Source: Candidatus Aminicenantota bacterium (lineage in GTDB: Bacteria > Acidobacteriota > Aminicenantia > Aminicenantales > Aminicenantaceae). Taken from it: 35,987 nucleotides of DNA. Below, piece by piece: positions 7,283 through 14,584 of this stretch. The notes under the pieces were generated by a model that ran no database searches, was not told where the DNA came from, and worked only from the letters and a program-made list of their open reading frames with translations. The stretch covers positions 34,032 to 70,018 of the forward strand of contig WVZL01000039.1 of NCBI GenBank assembly GCA_011772495.1. Direction: 5' to 3'. The position numbers and the translations under genes are program-made. How positions within the stretch are numbered: the first letter of the stretch is position 1; each line of letters opens with the position of its first letter.

Positions 7283-8008
7283 CTATTCCCTGGCCATGGC
7301 CTGTTTTCTCAGGTCAGGAGATAATTTCTCTATAGCATACCTCAAGGCTGTCCGGGGCATTATTTTCTTATGTTTCATCACGTAATCAAAGACTCTCTTG
7401 GGCTCTTGATCGCTGGCCACCTTCAGCATCCAGCCATAACCCTTCTGAACCATATCGTCCTCATCCAGGAGGAGGATATCCGCGATCTCGAAAACAGGGG
7501 TGAGTGGTTTTTTCTTTCTGATAGAATAAATCAAAACCACAGCCGAGGCTCGTCGGACCCATCTGTTTTTTGACACAGCCCACTTCTTAACTTCAGAAAA
7601 ATATTCTGGAAATTTGTATATAAAGTATCCCAGCGCTCTGATGCAAAAGCTATCACAGGCGCCCCAGTTGGTCACGTATTTCTTCAGCCATGATTCCAAG
7701 AGGGAGAAATCTTTTTTCTCAAAACCTTTTCTTATGCGAAAAGCCCAGTCAAAAGCGACTCCCAGCTCTTCGAGGTAGCCCGATTCCAACAATTTCTCAC
7801 CTAAGCTGAATATTTCCTGTTTGGGTTTATCTTTTATGGCTGCGAAATAGTTCTCATTGATTTCTCTGAAAACAGGAGTCCTCACACCGTACATTTTAAT
7901 CTCTTCTTCTTTCTTGAAAAATCTCTGAGAGGATAGGCGAGTTTTCTCATCGGCCTTTTCTTGTAGCTCTTTCCTTATATCCTGAACAATCTTGTTCTCA
8001 GCTGTCAT
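7283..8008 (-). CDS. DNA alkylation repair protein, AlkD-like HEAT-repeat glycosylase
   Basis: 241 residues, matching the AlkD/AlkC-like family. HEAT-like helices follow one another. The catalytic-site motif NWGACDSF (Trp115 and Asp119) corresponds to the Trp/Asp pair that holds alkylated bases in AlkD, and WVRRASAVVL, DMVQKGYGWMLK and MPRTALRYAIEKL are conserved blocks. AlkD-type enzymes remove positively charged N3- or N7-alkyl purines without flipping the base. It is the first gene of a minus-strand pair with the DUF1801 protein. AAGGAGGAG precedes the ATG. Confidence 0.9.
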   Translation of the reverse strand: MTAENKIVQDIRKELQEKADEKTRLSSQRFFKKEEEIKMYGVRTPVFREINENYFAAIKDKPKQEIFSLGEKLLESGYLEELGVAFDWAFRIRKGFEKKDFSLLESWLKKYVTNWGACDSFCIRALGYFIYKFPEYFSEVKKWAVSKNRWVRRASAVVLIYSIRKKKPLTPVFEIADILLLDEDDMVQKGYGWMLKVASDQEPKRVFDYVMKHKKIMPRTALRYAIEKLSPDLRKQAMARE

Positions 8009-8545
8009 AATCTCATCTCCTCCTTCATTCAGGCCCCATTCCGATTCACCGCACCTTCGTTAAAAATCAGGCAGGCGACTATTTCAGCAGAATGAAAAGC
8101 CTCCTAAATCGCAGTTAGCAAAATAAGCACATTCGAAAGAAATGTCAAATTAAAATAAATAATGTAAAAAAATTTGACAGAGCAACCTTTCTTCTTTTAT
8201 CTATTTTATTTTCTGCAAGTTCCGAATTTTTTAAGGTTTCTGCTGTATGAATTGCTGCCAAGAAATTATACAGGTCGATAATCTTAGATTCGATTCATGT
8301 TTCCTGGGACGTCGAAAGAAAGAAAAGCAAAGATTTTGTCCTTTTCAGGGGGAATTAGGGATTTTTTCATCTTCAGAGCCCTATTTCTGTTGTAATCTTA
8401 AGGTGGCAGTAGATCCATTTGAAAGATTGGCACGTCTATTGCATAATAAGACATATAATTATTATAATTATGATTATTAAAGTTATGATGATACTAATTA
8501 TGAAAGAACATCTCAATTTGATGCGTCTGGAATAAAGGAGGCAAC
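8009..8545. other. Intergenic region upstream of the redox operon
   Basis: The 537 bases between the divergent AlkD-like and MarR genes hold no convincing gene. A TTGACA at 8174-8179 has only a weak -10 (TATCTA, 18-nt spacer). The clear element is the sigma-54 promoter at 8427-8443. Between it and the MarR start lies an AT-rich stretch (about 8453-8505) with repeated ATAATTAT / TAATTATGA motifs that form imperfect palindromes and could be MarR operator sites. A 77-codon frame at 8247-8480 overlaps the promoter and looks non-coding. Confidence 0.6.
8427..8443 (+). promoter_or_regulatory. Sigma-54 (RpoN) promoter of the MarR-transglutaminase-Rieske operon
   Basis: TTGGCACGTCTATTGCA matches the -24/-12 consensus (TTGGCACG, N4, TTGCA), with GG at 8429-8430 and GC at 8441-8442. 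Transcription should begin near 8454, about 92 nt before the MarR start. No clear enhancer-binding site was recognised upstream. Confidence 0.8.
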
Positions 8546-8989
8546 ATGTTATTTGAAGAAACATTAATGGGTCATATGATTGAGCTAGTGTGGAGGATAT
8601 ATTTCTTTTCAAGAAGGGCATTTGATCTTGACCTGAAAAAGGTCAAATTGACCTACCCACAATTTGGTGCGCTTCGAGCTTTGAACATAAAGGAAAATAT
8701 TTCTCAAAAACAACTGGCCGCTATGCTGGAGACCGATACGACGAATGTTATGGTGGTCTGTGATTCTCTGGAGAAAAAAAAGCTCATTAAACGAACATCG
8801 AATCCCAGCGATAGGAGAGAAAACCTTCTCGTAATGACCGAGAAAGGGAAGGCACGATTCAAAAAGGCAATGTATTCCATGGAAGCCTACACAGGAAAAA
8901 TTGTCGGCCAGCTCAGCAAGAAAGAATTGTCAGTGGTTATCCCGATACTGGAAAAATTGTATCAATCCATAAAAAGGAGCGCAGAATGA
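8546..8989 (+). CDS. MarR-family transcriptional regulator, first gene of the redox operon
   Basis: 147 residues with the MarR winged helix: ISQKQLAAMLETDTTNVMVVCDSLEKK as helix-turn-helix, then the wing with NPSDRRENLLVMTEKG. It is not closely similar to the MarR protein encoded at 2840. It leads an operon behind a sigma-54 promoter and overlaps the next gene by 4 nt (ATGA, 8986-8989), so it is translationally coupled to the transglutaminase-like protein. An AT-rich repeat block lies between promoter and start and may be its operator. The ligand is unknown. AAAGGAGG just before the ATG supports the start. Confidence 0.92.
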   Translation: MLFEETLMGHMIELVWRIYFFSRRAFDLDLKKVKLTYPQFGALRALNIKENISQKQLAAMLETDTTNVMVVCDSLEKKKLIKRTSNPSDRRENLLVMTEKGKARFKKAMYSMEAYTGKIVGQLSKKELSVVIPILEKLYQSIKRSAE

Positions 8990-9789
8990 AGGGGATACTT
9001 AAAGTGACATCTAAGAAACTGATTGTTATAGCGTTAGTAGTTGTCTCTGGGATTTTCCTATTCTACATGGCCTGTATAGGACTTTCCTGCATTCCCGGTC
9101 TGTTCCTCCTTCCCAAGGAAAAGACAACGACTGTTGACGGGGTAACGACAATTCAGGATGCAGTCAGCAAATGCGAAGAATCGGGACTATCAGGCTGGGA
9201 GCTCGTCAAATATGCCCAAAAGCTGACCGCACGCAAATTCACTTACTCTAGGAGAAATTCCTGGGAATCTCCTGATAAAGCGTTTGCCAGGGGCTTAGGA
9301 TACTGCATACAGCAGGCCCTCGCCTTGAAAATGATCTATGATGAGTTGAGCATCGATGCCAAGGTCGTCCATGGAAGAGGAGACTTCTCAGAAAGCATCA
9401 TCCATGGAGTCAAGGAACCGGGCGGCAACTTTAATCATGCCTGGCTCGAGGTAACGATAACCGGCGAATCAAAGTATGTCTGTCCAGGAAATGTCGACAA
9501 CGCGCCTGGAGAACTGGACTTCAAAATCACGAGCAAAGTCAAGCCATACACCCGACTCATGCATTTTTTCACCTTTCCTGGCGCAATCATCGTCAACGCT
9601 GTCAGAGATTTCCGCCACACAGGTTTCCGTAAGCAGAACGATTTATCTAACGAAAGCGTTCGAGGCGCGAGGAGTTTAGACCTCATGGATTATAACAACC
9701 TCCAGATGGAATATTGCCCCTGCAAAAAAACAGAATGCTATCGCTGGGGCAGTTGCGAAATCTGCCGTGAGTATCACTACGACAAATGA
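8986..9789 (+). CDS. Membrane-anchored transglutaminase-like cysteine protein with Cys-rich tail
   Basis: The N-terminus has one long hydrophobic segment (about 11-42), probably an uncleaved anchor that places the rest outside the membrane. The middle has the transglutaminase-like triad: Cys107 in LGYCIQQALAL, His151 in NHAWLEV and Asp171 in PGNVDNAPG. Such proteins act as cysteine proteases or amide-bond transferases. The last 24 residues are a distinct Cys-rich motif (C244, C246, C251, C257, C260, ending EYHYDK) like the small CPCK..C..HG.C..C..YH modules, perhaps metal binding or disulfide bonded. It overlaps MarR by 4 nt at its start and the 35-codon ORF by 4 nt at its end. Its role may be to process or attach the exported partners of the operon (inference). 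Confidence 0.85.
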   Translation: MKGILKVTSKKLIVIALVVVSGIFLFYMACIGLSCIPGLFLLPKEKTTTVDGVTTIQDAVSKCEESGLSGWELVKYAQKLTARKFTYSRRNSWESPDKAFARGLGYCIQQALALKMIYDELSIDAKVVHGRGDFSESIIHGVKEPGGNFNHAWLEVTITGESKYVCPGNVDNAPGELDFKITSKVKPYTRLMHFFTFPGAIIVNAVRDFRHTGFRKQNDLSNESVRGARSLDLMDYNNLQMEYCPCKKTECYRWGSCEICREYHYDK

Positions 9790-9893
9790 AAAAAGCCATA
9801 TTGCGAGAAAAAGAGGTATCTCAAGAGCTTAGGAGCGCTGAAGAGGATCTCGACTTTATAAGACAAATTCAGACTGAAAGGAGTCAACTATGA
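9786..9893 (+). CDS. 35-residue micropeptide, translationally coupled on both sides
   Basis: A short open frame fills the gap between the transglutaminase-like and first Rieske-like genes exactly. Its ATG overlaps the upstream TGA (ATGA at 9786-9789) and its TGA overlaps the downstream ATG (ATGA at 9890-9893), the same junction used between the first two genes. The peptide begins MKKAILREKEVSQELRSA; it is highly charged, without Pro or Gly, and predicted by eye to be one amphipathic helix or short coiled coil. It has no Shine-Dalgarno of its own, so it depends on coupling, while its 3' part carries the AAGGAG for the Rieske-like gene. It could be a real small subunit or just a coupling device. 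No homologue is known to me. Confidence 0.6.
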   Translation: MKKAILREKEVSQELRSAEEDLDFIRQIQTERSQL

Positions 9894-10351
9894 AATACAG
9901 CAGGAGAGAGTTTTTAAAAGTTAGCGGCACAACCATAGCCTGTACCTGCCTGAGCGGTCTACTTACGAACAACTGTAGCCATCTTCCCACTGCGCCAGAG
10001 ATAGCAGACCATACCTATATTATAGATGGAGATATGCTTATTGTCTTTCTTAATAGAGTCCCTGAACTATCGCTAGTTGGCGGAGCCGTGACTATCGATG
10101 ATCATGATTTGCCAAATAGCCTGATCATCGCTAGAGCGGATGAGAATGAATATGTTGTCGCTTCTAATCGATGCACGCATCGAGGAAAACCTTTGAATTA
10201 TGATCATGAAGCTTTGCTCTTTCGGTGCGCTGGCGGGAAAAGTGAGTTCGCACTGGATGGAACTGTGTTGAAAAATCCGGCCGAGATATCGCTGAGGATC
10301 TATCCCAGCCTTCTTGAAGGAGATAGACTGATCATAGACTTATCGAATTGA
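9890..10351 (+). CDS. Tat-exported Rieske-like protein 1 with incomplete ligand set
   Basis: 153 residues starting with a Tat signal (SRREFLKVSG). The fold is Rieske-like: the first ligand loop is intact (Cys95-Thr-His97 in RCTHRGK), but the second reads CAGGKSEF, with Cys113 present and Gly116 where the canonical CxxH has His; position 117 is Lys. A normal 2Cys-2His [2Fe-2S] cluster is therefore unlikely unless another residue helps. Cys29 after the signal sits where paralogue 2 has a lipobox, but its context here (LTNNC) is poor. The first 63 nt are identical to those of paralogue 2 at 10447, while the rest is strongly diverged. It is coupled by ATGA overlap to the micropeptide. Confidence 0.82.
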   Translation: MKYSRREFLKVSGTTIACTCLSGLLTNNCSHLPTAPEIADHTYIIDGDMLIVFLNRVPELSLVGGAVTIDDHDLPNSLIIARADENEYVVASNRCTHRGKPLNYDHEALLFRCAGGKSEFALDGTVLKNPAEISLRIYPSLLEGDRLIIDLSN

Positions 10352-10446
10352 AAAAGTTCTTTTCAATAATAATTTTATAAGCGATAAATCAATCACTGTC
10401 ATAGACTTTATAGCTTGCATAATTCATCAATTTAGGAGAGGAAAAC

Positions 10447-10923
10447 ATGAAATACAGCAGGAGAGAGTTTTTAAAAGTTAGCGGCACAACCATAGCCTGT
10501 ACCTGCCTGGGTGGAGTATGTTTGAGCGGCTGCTCTGCCTTCAGTGGAGTCTCGAGTACTCCTTTGGCCCCTAGCGGTAGTTACAGGAAGGAACTAGGGC
10601 GTCTGGTGGTCGAGTTGGAGAAAATCGAAGAACTGAAAAGGGTAGGCGGTTCGGTCAAATTATCAATCCATAACCCTGAAAAGGGAGAGGATATAAAGAT
10701 AATTCTTATCCATCCTGAGAATAAGACTTACCTGGCCTTCTCGGACAGATGCACGCACAGAGGAAAAGAGTTGGAATTTGTCCATCCTGAAAAGAAGCTG
10801 CGATGCGCCAGCCGCCATTCAGAGTATGATTTGAGTGGCCAGGTTCTCAAAGGCAACGCTGAAGAGCCAGTTCCAGTTTATGCTACAGAATTGGATGGAA
10901 GCAAGCTCATTGTAAATTTGTAA
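10447..10923 (+). CDS. Tat-exported Rieske-like lipoprotein 2
   Basis: 158 residues. The Tat motif SRREFLKVSG is followed by LSGC with Cys29, a good lipobox, so a Tat lipoprotein held on the membrane surface is likely. The Rieske-like domain has Cys102-Thr-His104 in RCTHRGK and Cys120 in RCASRHSEYD. The canonical second His position (four from Cys, as in CPxHG) is Arg, and a His occurs one residue later where Gly is normal (Cys-x3-His). A cluster with shifted geometry is possible. A homologue of Rieske protein 1 in tandem, 95 nt downstream, with its own AGGAGAGG ribosome site. It probably passes electrons between membrane and periplasmic partners (inference). Confidence 0.84.
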   Translation: MKYSRREFLKVSGTTIACTCLGGVCLSGCSAFSGVSSTPLAPSGSYRKELGRLVVELEKIEELKRVGGSVKLSIHNPEKGEDIKIILIHPENKTYLAFSDRCTHRGKELEFVHPEKKLRCASRHSEYDLSGQVLKGNAEEPVPVYATELDGSKLIVNL

Positions 10924-10980
10924 GCCAACCGCTGAGCACTAGGCGGAATTATCTGGCTGGTAAGATAGGAGCATTGAAGA

Positions 10981-11799
10981 ATGATAACTATTAACAATGC
11001 GAAATGTAATAAATGTGGATTATGTATAAAGACCTGCCACGAATACTGTATCGAGCTGAATGAGGAAGGGATAGGAATAGACTATTCCTTATGTTCGACC
11101 TGCACCCAATGTATCGCAGTCTGCCCGAACCAGACTCTGAGTTGGAACAATATTTCCCCAGAAAGAATTGATCGCCGTATTCTGCCCAGTAGCACGCAAC
11201 TGAAAGAATTCCTAAAGGCAAGGCGTTCAGAACGTCATTTCAAAAAGAAAAAGATACCGAGAGAGAGCCTGGAGGAGCTTGCTGTCATGGGGAAGTATTC
11301 CCCCACCAACAATTATGATATCGATGTTATTATTGTTGAGAATGAAGAGGTTATCAGACAAGTGGATAGAATATGCCTCGAAAAGGCAAACAGAATGTAC
11401 AATTTATACTATAAACCGAAGCTTATGCGGTGGATCGGAAAAAGATTATCGCCCGAATACGAGAAACAAGAAGTCAAATTTATAGAAAATTTCAAGAAGA
11501 AATCTATTTTTGCTGGAGCTACAGCCCTGATAATCCTAGTCGCCGACCCAAGAATAAAGTTAACAGAATTAAGTGCCCAATTCTTTCTCTATAATATTCA
11601 ACTTTATGCTAAAACACTGGGAATAGGTTCCAGACAATCAAACGGGGGTAAATACTTTTTGGCAAATGACAAAAAAGCAAAGAAGATATTGGAAATCCCA
11701 AAAAACAAAAAGATACAGGCTGTTTTATTCTTAGGATACCCTTCGATTAAATATTCAAACAAGGTGGAAGGCATAAGCCCGAAAATTTATTTTAAATAA
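10981..11799 (+). CDS. Ferredoxin-nitroreductase fusion protein
   Basis: 272 residues. The N-terminus is a two-cluster ferredoxin: Cys9/12/15/19 (CNKCGLCIKTC) and Cys38/41/44/48 (CSTCTQCIAVCP). From about residue 70 a nitroreductase-like FMN domain follows, beginning LKARRSERHFKKKKIP with KYSPTNNYDID after it, and closing with ALFLGYPSIKY-like strands. Such fusions let reduced ferredoxin-type clusters feed a flavin that reduces nitro compounds, quinones or other acceptors. It has no signal peptide, so it is cytosolic, unlike its exported operon partners. It follows Rieske protein 2 by 57 nt and is the last gene of the operon. AGGAG at 10967-10971 supports the start. Confidence 0.88.
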   Translation: MITINNAKCNKCGLCIKTCHEYCIELNEEGIGIDYSLCSTCTQCIAVCPNQTLSWNNISPERIDRRILPSSTQLKEFLKARRSERHFKKKKIPRESLEELAVMGKYSPTNNYDIDVIIVENEEVIRQVDRICLEKANRMYNLYYKPKLMRWIGKRLSPEYEKQEVKFIENFKKKSIFAGATALIILVADPRIKLTELSAQFFLYNIQLYAKTLGIGSRQSNGGKYFLANDKKAKKILEIPKNKKIQAVLFLGYPSIKYSNKVEGISPKIYFK

Positions 11800-12053
11800 G
11801 AAATGGGGTATCTAAGACCTACTTGCTCTTCAGACATCCAGGCGATAAGAAGAATGTGAAAAAATCTTATGGCCAGAGAAAGGGACAGAGTTCCAGATTC
11901 AACATTGAATAAACGCCATCCTGTGGTTAGCTTGTGATATAAAAGGAGGTGCCAGATCTCCAGATTTAATTAACACCATCTCGCAGTTAGGTCGCAAATA
12001 GAAAAAAAACCTAGAATATTTTCTCTGGGAGAGTTGATATAGGAAATATTTAT

Positions 12054-12085
12054 GACTGTTCGGATATGGATATAGACTGTTCGGA
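12054..12085 (+). promoter_or_regulatory. Tandem GACTGTTCGGA sites, candidate enhancer-binding sites
   Basis: GACTGTTCGGA occurs at 12054-12064 and 12075-12085, a 21-bp period, i.e. two helical turns, with similar flanks (ATATG, AAATG). The pair is centred about 93 bp upstream of the predicted sigma-54 start, where bacterial enhancer-binding proteins usually bind. Confidence 0.55.
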
Positions 12086-12134
12086 AATGCACATGTAGTG
12101 TTTTATAAACCTTAGAATATCCCATGGAATAATA

Positions 12135-12151
12135 TTGGCACATATCTTGCA
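12135..12151 (+). promoter_or_regulatory. Sigma-54 (RpoN) promoter of permease 1
   Basis: TTGGCACATATCTTGCA: GG at 12137-12138 and GC at 12149-12150 with the strict 12-nt spacing. It differs from consensus only at the G after TGGCAC. Transcription should start near 12162, 26 nt before the gene. Confidence 0.8.
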
Positions 12152-12187
12152 CATTTAAACTCCTGTATTCCTTAATTAGGAAAAAAG

Positions 12188-14584
12188 ATGAAGTTTAAAA
12201 ATTATTTGCTCGTGGCTTTGAGGAACCTAAAGAAACAAAAGTTTTATTCCGCTGTGAACCTTATCGGTCTGGCTTTCGGCATGGCTGGTTTCGCAATCTT
12301 CGCCCTGGTTGCGGGCGTTAAAACCAACGCTGACCTATTTCACAAGAAAGGCGATAGGATCTACGGCGTCATTCAGGTTCTCCTGAGCGAGAATAAGAAA
12401 GAGGAGATACACACCGCTTTTTGCCCTGCCCCGCTCATTCCTGCCCTGGAGAAGGAATTTCCCGAAATCGAAGCCGCTGTCCGAGTCTATCCGGCGGGTC
12501 GAGTGACAATAAAGTGTCGGGACAACAGCTTTTTTCAAGGAGGCGTTCTCTTCGTGGATCCAGAATTCTTGACCATATTCTCATTTCCCATGAAGGCAGG
12601 CTATCCAGAATCAGCTCTCTCCGAACCGAATGCCATCGTGCTAAGTGAGACTGCGGCCACCAAATATTTCGGCGATGAAGATCCTATCGGTCAGGTTCTG
12701 ACCCTCGGAAGAGAGAAGGATCTCAAAGTCACTGGAGTCCTGGAAAACATCCCGCGGACCTCTTCCTTACGGTTCGATGTCCTCATTTCCATGGAAACGG
12801 CAGATGGCTTGCTAGACCTGGATGGTTGGGAAAAAAACACCCAGGGGGCTTTTTTACTGTTGGAAGATGGAGCTGACAGAAAGCAGCTGGAAGAGAAATT
12901 TCCTGCTTTTATTGATAAATATTTACCTGAATCCAGGGAATCCCTGAAACGAATGTATCTTTTCTCCTTCCTGGATTTCCGTCTCAAGGCCTCCCATATC
13001 CAAACATTCATGGCCACGAGCCATCCAGCCGGCGTTTACATCATCCTTTTCTTGGGAGTACTCTTGCTCGTCATTGTCTCCATCAACTTCATCAACCTTT
13101 CCACGTCGCGGTACATGCACCGGGTGAGGGAAATCGGGATCCGAAAAGTCATCGGGGCCCGTCGGATACATCTGATCAAGCAGTTTCTCGGGGAATCTCT
13201 CCTCCTTGCTTTTCTGGCTCTCCCCCTGGCTGTCGTGATCTATGAACTCATCAATCCGATTTTAGCCTCCTACCTGGGAACCTTTGCCCTCTTGGACACC
13301 TCATCAGTCCAGGCCAACTCGATCTGGAACTATCCTTTCCTGTGGAAATATCTTCTGGTGGCAGTGGTGATAACCGGAACCCTCTCCGGGATCTATCCGG
13401 CCTTTTATCTCTCAGCTTTCCGGCCTGTGCAGGCTTTGAAAGGAAGTGCTCAGAGCGGCCGGAAAAAACGACGAGGCAGCAAAGTCATGATTGTTTTCCA
13501 GTTTGCAGTTTCGGTGCTCTTTATCGCTTTTGCTGGAATCATGAAAACTCAGACAGATGAGATCATGAATTCCGATTTCGGATACAACTGGGAGCAGGTA
13601 GCCTATGTCCGTCTCGCCCCAGAAGCGCGGCCTCAACTCGAGCTCTTGAAAGAAGAGATCAGCAGGCATCCAGAGATCGTCTCCGTTTCCGCCTCCGCCG
13701 AACTGCCTCTTGTCTGGTCTTCCCCGAAATCTGTCAGACCAACTGAAGCCAGCGAAGAAGATGCAGTTAAAATGGAGGCCTATGGTGTCGACTATGAATT
13801 TATTGAAACCTTCCAGATGGAGATCATAAGAGGTCGAAGCCATCAAAAGGCGCGCGGCGACAGCAGGAATTTTGTTATCAACGAAACCGCTGCTCAGAAG
13901 CTTCCCTGGGATAATCCTATCGGCAAATCCATTATTGTCGGAGACAGGCAAGGCACAATAATCGGAGTAGCAAGGGATTTTCTATTCGCAGATATCGGTT
14001 TCAAAATTCCTCCGGCAGTACTCTGTGTAGAGTCGGAAAACCTGAATTTTCTTCTGGTCAAGTATGATTCGAGATCCCGATTCGAAGATGTCAGCTCCCT
14101 GCTTAATGAGAAATGGCAGTCCTTTGTTCCCGATCTTCCCTTTACCTGTATGACACTTGAAGGTTACTTTGACGACCTGTTCGGCCTCGTAAAAAAAATG
14201 GGGGGATTTTTCAACCTGATCGGGCTGGTTGCCATCCTCTTCTCCTGCCTGGGGCTTCTGGGGCTGGTTTCTTTCATGTTGGAGAGAAAGACCAAGGAAA
14301 TCGGGATCCGGAAAGTCCTGGGTGCCTCCACCCCCAGGATCACCTGGAACATCATCAAGGAATACCTGCTTCTGGTGCTCATCGCCAACGGCATCGCTCT
14401 CATCCTGGTTTATTTCGGCTGGCGCCAGGTCCTCATGACCGGGCTGCTGTTCATCACTCCTTTGAACTTCGGAGTTTATGCCTCTGCCTTTATGCTGACC
14501 TTAATGACCGCCGCTTTGGCCGTGATGTCCCGGACCTGGAAGGCTGCCACTTCCAACCCGATCGATGCCCTTCGCTATGAATAA
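12188..14584 (+). CDS. MacB/FtsX-type ABC transporter permease 1 (ADOP-like, orphan)
   Basis: 798 residues with two FtsX modules. The N-terminus (FKNYLLVALRNLKKQKFYS) leads into a first membrane helix, followed by a MacB-like periplasmic core domain. A first FtsX core follows (helices near 285-305, 335-360 and 385-410) with the cytoplasmic signature REIGIRKVIGARR, then a helix at ~432-452, a second periplasmic domain and a second FtsX core with TKEIGIRKVLGAS and three C-terminal helices. MacB-type permeases do not move substrates through the membrane but transmit ATP hydrolysis mechanically (mechanotransmission). No ATPase gene is nearby. The promoter is sigma-54 type with tandem upstream sites. 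AGGA at 12177-12180 is a modest ribosome site. The ligand or partner is unknown. Confidence 0.93.
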   Translation: MKFKNYLLVALRNLKKQKFYSAVNLIGLAFGMAGFAIFALVAGVKTNADLFHKKGDRIYGVIQVLLSENKKEEIHTAFCPAPLIPALEKEFPEIEAAVRVYPAGRVTIKCRDNSFFQGGVLFVDPEFLTIFSFPMKAGYPESALSEPNAIVLSETAATKYFGDEDPIGQVLTLGREKDLKVTGVLENIPRTSSLRFDVLISMETADGLLDLDGWEKNTQGAFLLLEDGADRKQLEEKFPAFIDKYLPESRESLKRMYLFSFLDFRLKASHIQTFMATSHPAGVYIILFLGVLLLVIVSINFINLSTSRYMHRVREIGIRKVIGARRIHLIKQFLGESLLLAFLALPLAVVIYELINPILASYLGTFALLDTSSVQANSIWNYPFLWKYLLVAVVITGTLSGIYPAFYLSAFRPVQALKGSAQSGRKKRRGSKVMIVFQFAVSVLFIAFAGIMKTQTDEIMNSDFGYNWEQVAYVRLAPEARPQLELLKEEISRHPEIVSVSASAELPLVWSSPKSVRPTEASEEDAVKMEAYGVDYEFIETFQMEIIRGRSHQKARGDSRNFVINETAAQKLPWDNPIGKSIIVGDRQGTIIGVARDFLFADIGFKIPPAVLCVESENLNFLLVKYDSRSRFEDVSSLLNEKWQSFVPDLPFTCMTLEGYFDDLFGLVKKMGGFFNLIGLVAILFSCLGLLGLVSFMLERKTKEIGIRKVLGASTPRITWNIIKEYLLLVLIANGIALILVYFGWRQVLMTGLLFITPLNFGVYASAFMLTLMTAALAVMSRTWKAATSNPIDALRYE

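Larger units (their letters stand above)
11800..12187. other. Intergenic region with degenerate tandem repeat and sigma-54 control elements
   Basis: 388 bases without a convincing gene. At about 11893-12005 two degenerate ~60-bp units follow each other, each with CCAGATT.., AA(C)..CCATC, ..GTTAG and ..G(C/T)(A/G)ATA blocks. Farther right come the 21-bp-spaced GACTGTTCGGA repeats and the sigma-54 promoter of permease 1, listed separately. Confidence 0.5.

Noticed and set aside
8247..8480. 77-codon frame between the AlkD-like and MarR genes
   Set aside because: It has low-complexity Cys- and Tyr-rich ends, no family and no good ribosome site, and it runs through the sigma-54 promoter of the following operon.
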